This document shows, in pieces, positions 1-11,355 of a DNA stretch of 64,000 nucleotides. Source of the DNA: Acholoe squamosa (taxonomy: Eukaryota; Annelida; Polychaeta; Phyllodocida; Polynoidae); contig OX439043.1 of the NCBI GenBank assembly GCA_949317995.1, positions 59,599,339-59,663,338 of the forward strand, given 5' to 3'. Numbering within the stretch: position 1 is the stretch's first letter; every line of letters starts with the position of its first letter. Under the pieces are notes generated by a model. That model searched no databases. It saw nothing but the letters and a program-made list of their open reading frames with translations, and was not told the DNA's origin. Position numbers and translations under genes: made by a program.

Positions 1-594
1 TGAAAATCTACCGTTTCAATTGTAAACTAATGCTGTAAATTCCTCTAATAACTCAGCAAATGTTCTTTGCTGATATCAATGAAACATAACAAAAAAATAA
101 AGGAGAAAAAACTCTGTCCCTAAATCACTCAAACTGTTGAAAAAAATCTATATCCTCTTAAACTGAATGTCTATTTGTTCATAGACTTAAAGGTGTAACA
201 CCACATTTATGATTTCACTGCTGAGGTGGAGTATATAAGGAACGCAATGTCTGGGGTTAATTAAAGAGGTCTAGCCCTCATGTCACGAACCTCCACGCCT
301 GAAGCTCCAGGTACTAGCTTCAGTGTGAACAAAATCACGACTATTCGTGCGAGCTTGTTAACTTAGAACGGCTGATGCTCCCATTGTTGGTTGATGCGTG
401 TATGCTCCCATCAGTTGGTTGAAGCACCATACATAATAGTCCTCCTGTTTCAGTAACGTCATTCCTTAGAGAGCTGATCTGAAATTGAATGTATCTCTCA
501 ATCCTCCTCCTTCAATCCTCCTTCAATCCTCCTTTACTATTTCCAAAATAATCCTATTATCCAAAATAATAGGTATTTTCTGGATATTCAAAAA

Positions 595-646
595 ATATAG
601 GTCTTCTTTGGATATTTTTTTAGAAATATCCAAAGAAGACCTATAT
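595..646. repeat. perfect 23-bp inverted repeat (hairpin)
   Basis: Arms 595-617 and 624-646 are exact reverse complements around a 6-nt loop. A second small hairpin (8-9 bp arms) lies just upstream at about 553-573. It lies outside any gene I can see. It could be the core of a small foldback element or a small-RNA precursor; the sequence alone does not decide. Confidence 0.75.
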
Positions 647-732
647 ATATACTACTTATATGGTAGTGTAACATATCAAAAGAAAGGTCTTGGTGCCCCC
701 CTTGTGGATCCAATTAGAACTAACCCCCCCCC

Positions 733-776
733 CCCCGTATAAGACGCGCCTTATACGCAGGAGATTACGGTAGTAT
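733..776. mobile_element. end fragment of the CCGTAATC-TIR element family
   Basis: This short stretch carries the signature gcgccttatacgcaggag followed by gattacggta. The same motif forms the ends of the element at 55973-57122 and recurs at 11108-11350. Only one end is present, so this is a remnant. Confidence 0.5.
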
Positions 777-1216
777 TAGCCTATTTATGGTGGGGCGAGC
801 AAATTGAGAGGGGGGCATTTATTTTCAGGGTATACATATAGGCCTATTATTGGGGTAGGGTAGGGCCTAAATATTTTTAGGGTAGGCCTATTCTTACTAG
901 CCACTCTCGTAGCCCTACCAAAGTAGAACGGCCAACCCGTGACACAGACGAAACTCAGATTTGTTACTTTGGGTGACCAAATTATGGCCCTGCTATGGCC
1001 ATATTGCATCTCACAGTAGGTAATATGGCCATGTGTGCAAAATTCTAAAACATGAAATTATGAAAATAATGCATAGATATAATTCCGAAAAGAATAAATT
1101 CCCCAGGGGATATCTAAGCTACTTCAATATTACAAAAGATTCCGATAAAATAATGAAAGAAAAACTTTGAATAATAGCAGCATTTCTTTAATATGGGTAT
1201 ATCAGTTGCAGTTGTA

Positions 1217-2271
1217 GGGTAGGAAGGGGTAAGATGCCCTTTGGGGTAAAAGTACCTTTAGCCCTCATGTCTAAGGTAGTGGTTGTATACACCCATTTAA
1301 CACTTGGAAGTAAAGATTACCTCAAGGAGACCTCTTTTGTAGGTTTTCATTATGATTGGAGGAGAAATAGTCGACTTATCAGACATTCAATATTTTATAA
1401 TTGTTAAGATCATCATGTTCATTTTAAGATAATTAGAAATAGGCCTAAAATGGTCCTGAAATGTGCATGGTTTGTTGGAAAGCAAGTTAAAAGGGTTAAA
1501 AACATTAGCTCAGGTGCTATAAGGTAAAGGAGTTAAGAGTAGGCAATAAAGATACATTTTATTCACCTTCCCTTTTATTCCAACAGCTACATGGGCTTTT
1601 TATGTAAACATTATCTTAGCATCAGATTCATGGGCCTTTTGGCCCATCTGTGTGGGCCTTTTACCCCAGCCTTGCGACGTCCGGGGTAAAATGCCCCGCT
1701 TTTTGTCAGACGTTGAAATGGAATCTTCCATGAGGCTAGGCTGACAACCTATTCCACAATTATTATACCTTGTTCCATCCCTTGATTATTGTGGAAAATA
1801 TGCATCATTTGGGAATTATTTTCTTAGAACTAGCTCATTTACATTTCACCTTATCCTACCCTGTCATTCCTTGAACTTCAATATGAAATATCTAAAGCGT
1901 TACTTTAGGTTATTTACGATGTCCAAATCTTAGTTGTAGCTTATGAAGATTATTTTTAGTATCTTTTCTAATGATAAGAATTTGAATTGAGCATTTATTC
2001 CAATTATGATGCTCTTTTATGTGAATGGGGGCCATTTACCCCAAAGGCTGTGGGCCTTTTACCCCAGCCCCTAGATGATGGGGTAACAGGCCCACTTTTT
2101 TTCACACATGCTTTATCGTAAAATTCTATAAGGCAGGTCTGACAAGCTTTGGCACATGGAGAACATGTTATTCCATCCTTTGATTAATGTATAAGATATT
2201 CCGTAAGCAGCAATAAATTCCTTAGAAATTACACAGTTGTAAAATTAAGGGCATCTTACCCCACCCTACCC
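1217..2271. mobile_element. 1055-bp TIR element with TA target duplication
   Basis: The left end reads GGGTAGGAAGGGGTAAGATG and the right end is its near reverse complement (CATCTTACCCCACCCTACCC). Both ends are flanked by TA (1215-1216 and 2272-2273). The interior has several further blocks of the ggggtaaaatgcccc type, so subterminal repeats continue inwards. There is no transposase-like frame, so the copy is non-autonomous. TA duplication suits Tc1/mariner-like or related DDE families, but the family is not assigned. Confidence 0.75.
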
Positions 2272-2273
2272 TA

Positions 2274-4078
2274 TATCAATTGCATTGCTCCTAAGTACAT
2301 TTTTTGTGTAGGTCCTACAGCATTGAGAAATGACCCAGCATCGTGGTTTATTTACAAAATACAAAATGGAGAGATTTAATACAAATGTCCTAGGTATATT
2401 TGTGACCCCTGTGCTAGAAATAGAACTGGGAAATGGAGGGTGTTATGATGGTAGGCTCACATTTTTAGGTTTCTATGCCTATATGCCTCTGCCCAGGTAG
2501 CAAGGATACATCGGGCCAATGTCGGCTTATATTGGGCCAATGTCGGCTTATATTGGGCCAATGTCGGCTTATATTGGGCCAAGCATGGCTAAATGCTCCA
2601 TTGTTGATTGGGTGGGTCCTGAGCTGCTGCAGCTGGTTTCCACACACTCACTCATCAGTATGGTGCGCCTTCTAGTGGGTATCTGTGAAATGTGCAAGGA
2701 GGGTCGCCTCGGAACGGAACATGACTGACATCTTGTGGGTATTTTGGGTTTTAGATGGTGTGGGGTGGTCAGTGTGGGGGGGGGGTGAAAGCATCTCAAC
2801 CTTTTTACAATTAATATAATTGAATTACCCCTGATTATAACGAACTTTTTCAGGCTTAAATCTAGGTGTTTGTTGAAGCCAATCGCTATTGTACACCTCC
2901 CTGTATGATGCTCATCAAACATCGATAGTACGTGTTATTATGATCCATTAGTAGGTAACCCTGTATTTTCCTGTAAACAGGTGTATCCCATTTGTTTAGC
3001 ATTGTTTTAGGTCCATACCGCTCCTAGTCTGCTCATAATTATCATCCCTGGGTGGTTTTGAATGATGATAAAGAATATTTAGATGGCCGTGCTAAATGAT
3101 ATTTTAAATACTGTTTAGAGTTCAATTAATGGTCGGTCGAGTTAAGAGGTTTTTGTTACAGAGTATATTTCAGATATCCTTTTGAACAATTGTATTTGAT
3201 CGAGTTGGTTACAAAAGACGTTAGACTACCGATACTGTGACTAATTTTTGGGATGATGAAAGGTAGATTCTGTATTTATAACAATACATATGGATAATAT
3301 TATTTCCTGATTTAAAAAATCTTAAAAAAAAAACAACAATGAACATTTGGTTTGTTTTTGGGGGACTAGCAATCAAGGCCTACACGGCCCACCTCCATCC
3401 TAAATCTCTTTTATTAGAAAACTGCTATTATTACCATTCAATATGTTCACGAAGGAGAGGGGTGGATGCGTGAGATGTCAGTCTATAGTATGGAATCAAT
3501 AACCAGTGAAGCATCTCAGCTTGGCTCAGACCAGTGACTCAAGTAGGTCACTCTGTGAGTTCATACCACCTGCAGCTGAGAGGTGAATGCATGTTTCAGG
3601 TACACCTTGGTACGGTCATGTATTGACCTCCATATTGGAAGCCGATTGGATTATCCATTCCTAGGAGGACTAACTTATCGGAATATTCAATTTGTGTTTC
3701 AATTTTGTGTTGGACAGGTGGTGTTTGATATAGGCCTCCAGATGCTGAGCATTGCATTGCCGTTCTATGGGGCAGGGATTGTGTAGATGGATATTTAATG
3801 GCGTATCTAACAGATCATAACGTCGACACTGATTGCTATTCACAATCGAAAGGAAATCATTTTCATTTAATAGGTAGGTTGGATGTGTGGGGTGATTTTC
3901 AAATGCACCAGGTTCATGGCCTGTTTATAGGCCTATACTGTGTTCTATATAGCAGTTCTTTGATCATTCCTGGTGAGACCATATTGAATACAATTCTTAA
4001 GGGTTCAGATCGGCCTACATAACTGTCCCTGAGATTAGATGCTCGGTTAGCATCTTTTTTTTTTGCCCAGTAGGCCAT
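2274..4078. other. upstream region of gene A, no further gene seen
   Basis: Apart from the dispersed repeat at 2494-2625 and a G-run near 2777, the sequence is unique-looking. It must contain the promoter of gene A. A TATATA near 4079-4084 lies about 45 bp before the proposed start at 4130, and another TATA-like string is near 3946. Neither is strong enough to call. Confidence 0.4.
2494..2625. repeat. dispersed repeat with three internal 20-bp units
   Basis: A 20-bp unit gggccaatgtcggcttatat is repeated three times in tandem (about 2514-2577). The same dispersed sequence, including flanking text (cccaggtagcaaggatacat at the left, atgctccattg at the right), recurs at 45717-45830 with fewer units. 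Short frames here on both strands are products of the repeat. Confidence 0.7.
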
Positions 4079-4129
4079 TATATACTAAATTCACATGTTA
4101 TGCACATTTGTTTCTGGATTTCAGAAGGG

Positions 4130-4180
4130 ATGCATACCATTGGGGTAAGAGGAGGCAAGCTGAAGAGCCGTCACTATATG
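4130..4180 (+). CDS. gene A, small N-terminal exon (17 codons)
   Basis: ATG at 4130 opens a frame of 17 codons ending MHTIGVRGGKLKSRHYM at a donor GT (4181). It joins in phase 0 to the main exon at 5872. The last residues (KLKSRHYM) match KLSCRYM at the end of gene B exon 2, and the donor context gtatgtta is shared. An acceptor-like tttcag ends at 4124, in the same place as gene B's real acceptor. This exon is 8 nt longer than gene B's, so reading phase 0 from the acceptor hits a stop. Starting at the internal ATG restores the frame. The peptide is a short basic cytosolic tail. An upstream non-coding exon is possible. Confidence 0.6.
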
Positions 4181-4290
4181 GTATGTTATCTCCATTAGGC
4201 TTCATGAAGCCAGATCATATACATGTAGATTGCTGCATCCATAAACTGTGCTTAACTTTGCATATCAGCTAGTCATTTCTCAGACCCTTA

Positions 4291-4595
4291 GGGAGTGGTC
4301 ATTATTATCAACAGGGGGGTGGTGGGTTTTCACGCAGACGCGGGAGAATTTTTTACGCCCCCCTCGGCGGCAGTGTTTGCACGCCTCTGGCATGGAGAAT
4401 TTTCACACCCTCATTGATCTGTAGTAGCGCGCATGCTTTTTTGCTCTAAAAGGAGGGTAATCTTTTTTTAGCCCCCACTCAAGAGGAGTCAAAATTTTTT
4501 TAGCTTCCCCCCCTGGGAGGGGTCTGAATTCTTTCTGCCCCCCCCCTCAAACCCACCCCAGCCCCCCCCCCTGTTGATAAATAATGACCACTCCC
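4291..4595. mobile_element. 305-bp MITE, TTA duplication (Harbinger-like)
   Basis: The ends GGGAGTGGTCATTATTATCA and its inverse (...ATAATGACCACTCCC) are flanked by TTA at 4288-4290 and 4596-4598. A 3-bp TTA duplication with G-rich TIRs is typical of PIF/Harbinger elements. The interior is G/C homopolymer-rich. It lies inside the intron of gene A. A longer relative is at 18720-19546. Confidence 0.75.
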
Positions 4596-4599
4596 TTAA

Positions 4600-4910
4600 G
4601 GGCCGAGTAATTTATTGTCAGGTGGGGGGGGGGACTTGTTAGATATAGGAGGGGGTCATTTTGAAGAAAAAAATCTGTTGGTGGGAGGCCAAACCCAATA
4701 AACCTTCACACTGGGGTACGTGGGGGGTCAAAACTAATTTTGGACAATCCAAATACTCACGGTCATTTTGCAAATTCAGTTCTTAGTGGGGAGGGAGGCA
4801 CAATACTTTTCTTCATAGTGGTGTTGGGGGGGGGAGGGTCGGAATCAAATCTGCCGATTCAGTAAAATCCATCAACCCTCCCCCCAGCTGGCAATAAATG
4901 ACACGACCCC
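4600..4910. mobile_element. second MITE abutting the first, G-rich
   Basis: The left end (ggccgagtaatttattgtca) and the right end (gcaataaatgacacgacccc) are imperfect inverse copies. They enclose G-runs and C-runs. It starts immediately after the TTA of the neighbouring element, so one probably inserted beside the other. The exact boundaries and target duplication are unclear. Confidence 0.5.
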
Positions 4911-5327
4911 TATGTGTGGCCTACTCCTAGTACGATTTGGAGTGGCCATGGAGTTTCTTTGGAGTTTACACCACGATTTGGTGAGGGTCCACTCGTAGAA
5001 AATGACTTTCAGTGTAGGCAGAAACACAATGACAACTGGAGAAATTACTTACTGTGGTTGTATTATAACGTAGCTGTTTCAAGCAGTTGAATTATTATTT
5101 TGAATTTGAAATCAGATTCAATAAATGGAATTGAACTGTGAGTGGCATATAGAACAGTTGCATTTCTTCAGGGAAATGTATGGAACCAAGTAGGCACGCT
5201 ATCAGTTAAGATTTCGATCTAGAGCAGCTACTGTTTAGCATTGTCTGACTTTGAAATGTCTTTCTTTATGTAAATGGGCCTTCATCTGATTAATAAATGT
5301 AATATGCTATCATCATCAGTCCACTAG

Positions 5328-5688
5328 CAGAGGCGTAGGAAGCAAATCTTCATTGGGGGGGGGGCCCAGCGAGGGCCCCATCGCAGCGACCTAGAATTGT
5401 TGGCTCAAGCGAGACACCCCTCATACATATATGTACATGGAATTTGTTTAGAAAGGTAATTTCTAGTCAATTTTGCATCTGACTTTAGGCTCAGGCCCCC
5501 ATTTTTCCTATCCTATCACCATATCAATCTAATTTGAGATGCAAAGTTTTACCTTCTTTTCCATTTTGTTATGAGTTTGTAGCAAATTTTTTTTTGGGGG
5601 GGGGGCCCAGACATACTTGGGCCCCACCTCCTTTGTGATTGGGGGGGGGGCCCAGGCCCCCCTGCCCCCCCCTTTTCCTACGCCCCTG
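5328..5688. mobile_element. 361-bp MITE with CAGRGGCGTAGGAA ends
   Basis: The left end CAGAGGCGTAGGAA is the inverse of the right end TTCCTACGCCCCTG. ACTAG is found on both sides (5323-5327 and 5689-5693) as a probable 5-bp target duplication. Long G-runs with ggcccag are repeated three times inside. It lies in the intron of gene A, about 180 bp before the main exon. Confidence 0.7.
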
Positions 5689-5871
5689 ACTAGTTCTAAT
5701 AGTAATATACTGTTAAAGGCTCCTATTTCTATTGGTTAGTTAGATAAGTGGCAAATGCTGAAAAAGTTGGTTGGTAGTCCATGCGATGAGCAATTCTCAC
5801 AGTAGAATGCATTAAATTGATGTTGAATAGTATCAATTGTGATGTTACTTTCTTATTTCTCCTTTTTTCAG

Positions 5872-7443
5872 ATCATTTTCCTCTTTGGATTGTCAAGTAT
5901 TTCATTGATGGTCCTGATCCAGAACTGGCAAGGCTGCAAAAGTCGAGTTTTGTCTCTACCTTCAACAACCTGCTCTGACATCCATGTCAAGGGAGGTACA
6001 ACACAACCACCATTGAACATTAACAAAAACAGAACTAGCAACATTAGTCAAACTATTGGGATACTGAAAGCAGCACAACAGAAACATTCTGCTGCACAGG
6101 TCTTTTCCAATGTGCGCAAATCGCCAAACAATAGCACACATCAACCTCAACAGAAATCTTCTTCCAATATAAACCAAAAGGCCGCCACAATTCCCCGCAA
6201 CTCATATCAAATGCCAAATAAAACCAAGGCAAATATAAAGGTTGTGTTTGAAGCAAAAAGTAATGTTCTACCCAACTACCATCATGTATCTAAAGATGTT
6301 CTTCCTAATATTACTCTGATGGTTAGGGCAGCAGCCAGCCCACACTTCCTCACAAGATTCTACTGCATGTATTTCCGCACAGTCAGCATATTTTGGCCTT
6401 TCTCGTATGGCAGTATGGCACTGGTATTGGATGCTGAATCTACTGCTGACCATGCACTTGGTGACAAAGTCATTGAACAAATGCATAAATTCCGTCCTCA
6501 AGTTCCTGTTAGGGTTCACTACAAAAAACCACCAAAGCTGGCAATATTTTCCCCTGTAGGCAATGGGAGAGGACAGGGATACAATAGGCAACTATGGAGT
6601 ACATTCTTTGCAGATAAATATACTGACGACCCACTCATAGCCTATATGGATACAGATATACAAATTGTGACACCCATCACAAGAAACATTATGTTTCATG
6701 GAAACAAGCCCAAGGTCTTTGGAGAGGGGACAAAACTTGGATGGATAAGAGGATGGGAGAAAAGTACATTTGAAGCCATTGGGCTACCTATGGTATCCAA
6801 CTTCATGATAACATTTCCACAATTGATCTATAGAGACACTTACACAAAGTGCAGAAATTTCATTCTAAACAGATTGAAAACTGATGATTTTGAGGTTGCA
6901 TTTTCAAAATTCTTTCATGCTGGTTCAATAATAGCGCCAATTAATATAATCATGAGCTATGCCTGGTTCCACGAGTATGATCGATATGACTGGCATATAA
7001 AGACAAAGAATTTACTATTGAGCAATCACCCTCTACCACCACCAAATAAAATACGTCCTCGAGATATCATACCATCCATAGTAGGAGTTGCTCATATCAG
7101 TGACAAAAAGGCATTCAATTCAGACCTTATGATTCCTGGCTATTGTATGTCAGTTAAAGCCACTGGGAGATCAGTGCCAGGGTGTAGGGATATCACACAT
7201 AGTTTAGATTTGTTGTGTGATTACTGGGAGTCTTTCTTTCACTATCCTTGGCCAGCAGCTGACATATGGTGCAAGGCAGGCACCATGCACAAATGCTGTC
7301 ATGAGGCAATGGTGGAACACTACAAAGATGTTGCTGTATTAGCAAAAAATAATGTATTTACATTCAAAAAGGAAGATGTTTATCTAGTGGATAAATTTGC
7401 CAAAGAGATGAATGTCACTTGTCCTCGGGTATCTTTGCCATGA
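5872..7443 (+). CDS. gene A, main exon: type II membrane glycosyltransferase-like protein
   Basis: With exon 4130-4180 this gives about 540 residues. A membrane anchor (about residues 18-36, starting IIFLFGLSS) directly follows the splice junction. Next comes a low-complexity stem rich in Asn, Ser, Thr and Gln with several N-glycosylation sites. A conserved domain runs from about residue 163 to the end. It contains YMDTD (D277-T-D279), a DXD-type motif that in GT-A glycosyltransferases binds the metal and nucleotide sugar, and a Cys/His-rich segment WCKAGTMHKCCHEAMVEH near 483-500. The acceptor tttttcag ends at 5871; reading upstream to 5839 would cross it, so that start is rejected. Role inferred: a lumenal Golgi sugar transferase of unknown acceptor. 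Gene B is a close paralogue. I cannot name the family. Confidence 0.8.
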   Translation: MIFLFGLSSISLMVLIQNWQGCKSRVLSLPSTTCSDIHVKGGTTQPPLNINKNRTSNISQTIGILKAAQQKHSAAQVFSNVRKSPNNSTHQPQQKSSSNINQKAATIPRNSYQMPNKTKANIKVVFEAKSNVLPNYHHVSKDVLPNITLMVRAAASPHFLTRFYCMYFRTVSIFWPFSYGSMALVLDAESTADHALGDKVIEQMHKFRPQVPVRVHYKKPPKLAIFSPVGNGRGQGYNRQLWSTFFADKYTDDPLIAYMDTDIQIVTPITRNIMFHGNKPKVFGEGTKLGWIRGWEKSTFEAIGLPMVSNFMITFPQLIYRDTYTKCRNFILNRLKTDDFEVAFSKFFHAGSIIAPINIIMSYAWFHEYDRYDWHIKTKNLLLSNHPLPPPNKIRPRDIIPSIVGVAHISDKKAFNSDLMIPGYCMSVKATGRSVPGCRDITHSLDLLCDYWESFFHYPWPAADIWCKAGTMHKCCHEAMVEHYKDVAVLAKNNVFTFKKEDVYLVDKFAKEMNVTCPRVSLP

Positions 7444-7493
7444 TACCTCAAATGTCAATCCAGATTCACAGAAGATGTGCTCATTACTTCATA

Positions 7494-7942
7494 TGTGACC
7501 CATCCTTACAAAATGGTACGCACATCCAAAATGTTTAGTTATTGGCATATTCATTTACAGCTCATCAAGAGCTTTCATTTGGTATATAACACTTGCATAT
7601 TTAAACCAGGTGGTCCACTATGGATCTTCCATCGGTAAATTCAGTTCGATGAATTAAAAATCGATTAAACTGAGGTAATTGACATATTAAACATATGATA
7701 ATTTATGAATCCTATGTAATTCCTATGTAATTCTATATATCCAAGAACACTATGGCTATGTCTATCAGGCATTTGAAGCTTAAATTCCGTTTAGTAAGCA
7801 AGAATCCTGAAAAATATCTACCCATAGGTTAGAAAAATGCTAAAATATCAATTTAAAAAAATCTGATATTTTTAACACTATACCACTTGAGAAGCCTATA
7901 TCTAGGCTTCTAAATGTGCGACTTCAGTACCATTTTGTTAGG
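7494..7942. mobile_element. 449-bp MITE forming the 3' flank of gene A
   Basis: The TIRs TGTGACCCATCCTTACAAAA and the inverse of TGTGACCCATCCTAACAAAA are flanked by TA (7492-7493 and 7943-7944). It begins only 50 bp after the stop codon of gene A. ATTAAA strings inside (about 7654 and 7667) are the nearest poly(A)-signal-like sites for gene A. A second copy, split by an insertion, lies at 57968-58335 plus 59885-60119. Confidence 0.8.
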
Positions 7943-7944
7943 AT

Positions 7945-10110
7945 GGGTCACATATATGAATGTTATATATGAAGTTCTACATAGAACTTTCACCCAAAAC
8001 TTTCACCCTAATTATTGTTCTCTATTCTGTATAGAACAGCATAGGGAAGGCCATTCTCAGCAGTAGTGTGACAAAACTGGATCTCATTCTTCAGGATTGC
8101 GCTCCTCATCTAACTGCCCCTTATGACTGTTCATTACATAGATTATGAGTGTAGTTGTGGTGTGATTTCTTTTGCTGTTCCTCATCAGAGATCACATCAT
8201 AACTGTTGTGATCCACTTATGACTCATAGAATGCAAGTCACAAGTGGGTCACAAGTCATAAGTGATTCAAAAGTCACAAGTTATTGAGTCATAAGTCACA
8301 AGGTAATGATTAAGACTTGCCCACTCAAATTATAGATAATCAAAGTTCCACCACTGATTATGCTGTAGTTCACCCATTGTTACTTGTATAAATGTTCTCC
8401 TTGATTTATGTTTTGGTAAACTGGCACCACAAGGACTGATTCTACATGTATTCCTTTTGAAACAAAAGATGTGACCAGAAGTGGAAGAAACCTATTCCAT
8501 GCCCTTTAAAACATTACAAGCTAGAATTGAAAAATGAATAATGGTGGGCAAATATGGAACAGGATGAAAACCTTTAACTATGATAAAAAAAATATCCATA
8601 TCCTCACAAGCATCCAATAGTTGTGGGTCAAAAGTCATGAGTCACAACTTTTAATTCTGCCGGTAGGAAAAGTCATGTTCCGAGGCATGTATTTCAAGGT
8701 CTGATAATCATTGAGTTATTGCAGATTGAATGTTATTTCCCCATGTTCCTATCATCAGGGAATGATTGGTAATGTTAATTGATTTGATTTGAATGAGTTT
8801 TCCCAATATTATTCAGTTTTGAAAAGTTATTTCACCCTCAGGGTGTGCTCACAGCCTTTTGTGGTTTTTGGGGTTATAGGGGTTTGTGACTTGTGGCTCA
8901 CTAAAGTCACAAATTTTGAGGAACAAGTTTTGCAAAGTCACAGGAGTTGAGGAACAGGTTTTGGATCATAAAGAATCATTAGGAAATCATATCTCATGAG
9001 GAATGCAATCCAGGAGGTTAGACTGCATCACTCTTGACTCCATCTTATGCGATACAATATAACTTACTGCTCGTGAGGAAACTGGCCTTTTTGGGCAGAT
9101 TATCGTGAACCTCTGTCCATGTATTTTCCTGTGAACAGCCAAGCATAATGAGGTATAGTCATGGGTTGTGTTCAGTCTAAGTGAGTCCCCATTGGGGGTA
9201 CCACTTGGATATCTGGAAACTTGAGGATAGGGAAGATCCAATCATCCTTATTCATTGGCACTAGCTCTCTCTCCCTCTCACTACATAGTTGCGAGGATAC
9301 ATCATAAGTGAAAGCTGGCAATTATATTCGTATTACTGATTGTAACAATTGGACACCTCACTTGGGCACTCGGTTGCTGAATTTTTATGTGGACTTAAAT
9401 GACTTACCATCAGCCATGGATCCTGTTAATCATATTTCCTGGAGTCATAATGTTATTTTGGAAACATAGTGGAACTGTGGTTGAGAAATGATGTGGTGTT
9501 TAAAGCTGGAATTGCTGAATGATTACTGAAGCATTGGAGATTGAAAACTGAGAATTGGAGTCAATAAAACCCTTGGAGATGAATTACCCATTCGTGTCTT
9601 CTTTCCCAAATGGGCTGTGGGACCTAGACATGGCTGTGCCACTTGATGCTAGCTAAAGATTCCCCTAATCTAGTCATTTAAGCAGGAGTGGAGGTTTGAA
9701 AGAAGATTATTAATTTAATGGTGGAAATCCAGACTGGTAACTATCTTTGACGATTTTCCAGGACTCGACATTAGTACATAAAACCCTTCTTTCCCCTCTG
9801 CCTGTAATAGCCCAACAAGTGCAATCTTTTGGCCACCTAATGTTGTATTTTGTACCTATTACCACAACCACCTGTCGCCGCTCATGCTCAAACTCCCCAT
9901 TGGACTCTATATTATGTTTTAGTCGACTCTGACTCGACCACTAGATATTTTGGTACCTGCTTATATGGAGCACCCAAGACTTCTTTCAGCTGACATAGAT
10001 TTAGTATTTAATTGTACCTGATCAACTACAATAGCTAAACCTTGGAGTTGCCACATGCATTACTCGTAAATTGTTAATATAACCTATGATAGATGGGTGG
10101 TCGACATAAG
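7945..10110. other. intergenic, AP-1/CRE-like repeated strings
   Basis: No gene is seen. Around 8215-8305 the strings aagtcacaagt and cataagtcac recur many times with small changes, giving a degenerate array of TGACTT/AAGTCA half-sites. The frame at 8987-9241 (-) and other short frames show no recognisable protein character. Confidence 0.5.
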
Positions 10111-10111
10111 G

Positions 10112-10177
<66 letters not shown>
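10112..10177. repeat. (AT)n microsatellite
   Basis: About 66 bp of almost pure alternating A and T with a single interruption near the left end. An apparent frame of repeated Tyr-Ile on the minus strand is just this repeat. Confidence 0.95.
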
Positions 10178-10179
<2 letters not shown>

Positions 10180-10272
10180 CACGATTTCTGGCTTACTGGG
10201 TGCTTTTTGGTGGCTATTCCCATCCACATATCTGTCGATATTGCACACTCTGTAGGCTGTAACATCAATTTT

Positions 10273-10332
10273 GGATAACCTGTGCCCGGTGCGGGTTATC
10301 CATGGATAACCTGTGACCTGTCCAGGTTATCC
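10273..10332. repeat. two adjacent GGATAACC hairpins
   Basis: ggataacc (10273) pairs with ggttatcc (10294), and ggataacctg (10304) pairs with caggttatcc (10323). The four blocks alternate direct and inverted. The cluster sits just beyond the tail of the SINE-like copy at 10341-10456. Confidence 0.7.
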
Positions 10333-10340
10333 ATTCCCCT

Positions 10341-10456
10341 CCATGTGATATGTTACATGTTAAAACCCATGAAATATTCCAGGCCAGGGTAGGGATGGAA
10401 CCTGCAGTCTCACATCCCAAATCCAACTCCCTATGCACTGCGCCACAGGGACTGAC
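10341..10456 (-). mobile_element. tRNA-derived SINE copy
   Basis: On the minus strand the head reads ccctgtggcgcagtgcatag (A-box type) and later ggttccatccctacc (B-box type), the Pol III promoter of a tRNA. The tail contains gggttttaacatgtaacat. The plus-strand copy at 53740-53860 shares head and tail, so this is a dispersed family rather than a working tRNA. The family name is unknown to me. Confidence 0.7.
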
Positions 10457-10936
10457 GAGAGGTGGTTGGCTAGAACTAAACCAAACAAAGGAGGCCTAGT
10501 GTGTGTTAGCAAAGGCTAATAACACTCGGCCTACGGCCTAATGTCATTATCCTTCACTAACACACACTCGTCATGAATTATCCATTGGTTACTTGTTCAA
10601 TATACATGACACTGTACCAACATGCATAGTGGTTGAGTCAGGGCCGACTTACACTATGCATAAAGTGGAGAATTGCCGAGTATTGGCATTCTTATAAGAA
10701 TAATAATTCACCCTAACAGCATATCATTTTTTTAAAATTACATTGTCTATTTAGATAATAGATATTAGTGGCATCTGTCAAGATTTTCGTAGGTATGACA
10801 TTCACATGTGGCCATTATCATTTTTGGTTCCGAATGATCCCTAAATGTGCGTGTGTATGCTTATACATACATGTATATCATATTTACACATGCATAAACC
10901 TGGCAAATCTATTTAATAATTAGGAGCTTTTTATTG

Positions 10937-10941
<5 letters not shown>

Positions 10942-11014
<73 letters not shown>
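10942..11014. repeat. (TC)n microsatellite
   Basis: About 73 bp of CT dinucleotide repeat. It creates a spurious Ser/Leu repeat frame. Confidence 0.95.
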
Positions 11015-11016
<2 letters not shown>

Positions 11017-11107
11017 AGTCACCACAATTTGTCTCCTTTCTCTCTACGATTTCACACTTTCATTTTGCACATTCATTTCGACAATCAATTCTTGGCAGAT
11101 TCCCTCC

Positions 11108-11355
11108 TACCGTAGTACCTCGCATATGAGGTGCATCTTATACTCAAGGATAAATTCCTAATGAGCTTATCACTGAATTAGTCAAAGTTATGGGTGCGCA
11201 TTAGTATAGGCGATACAATAGAATAGTACTAGACAGCTCAAAATCAAGCTCAAGTAGACCTTATAGCGTCTCCTTCAACTCAGGGTGCACCTTATACGCG
11301 GAGCGCACCTAGGCCTATGCAAAGTATTACGGGATTTTACCCCGATTTTACCGTA
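11108..11355. mobile_element. diverged CCGTAATC-family element copy
   Basis: It starts near taccgtagtacctcgcatat and includes gggtgcaccttatacgcgga, the same motifs as in the 55973-57122 element. The right end is near ttttaccgtagtg. The ends are too diverged to fix boundaries. Confidence 0.45.

Larger units (their letters stand above)
1..1214. other. non-coding, AT-rich, no gene seen
   Basis: Apart from the hairpin at 595-646, the poly-C run near 724-736 and the element fragment at 733-776, I see nothing here. The short open frames at 485-742 (+) and 785-1009 (-) run through low-complexity and repeat sequence. Confidence 0.6.

Noticed and set aside
5839-5871. Upstream extension of gene A's open frame (start at 5839)
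   Set aside because: The extension crosses a strong acceptor (tttttcag ending 5871), uses a GTG, and has no counterpart in gene B. The spliced N-terminal exon explains the data better.
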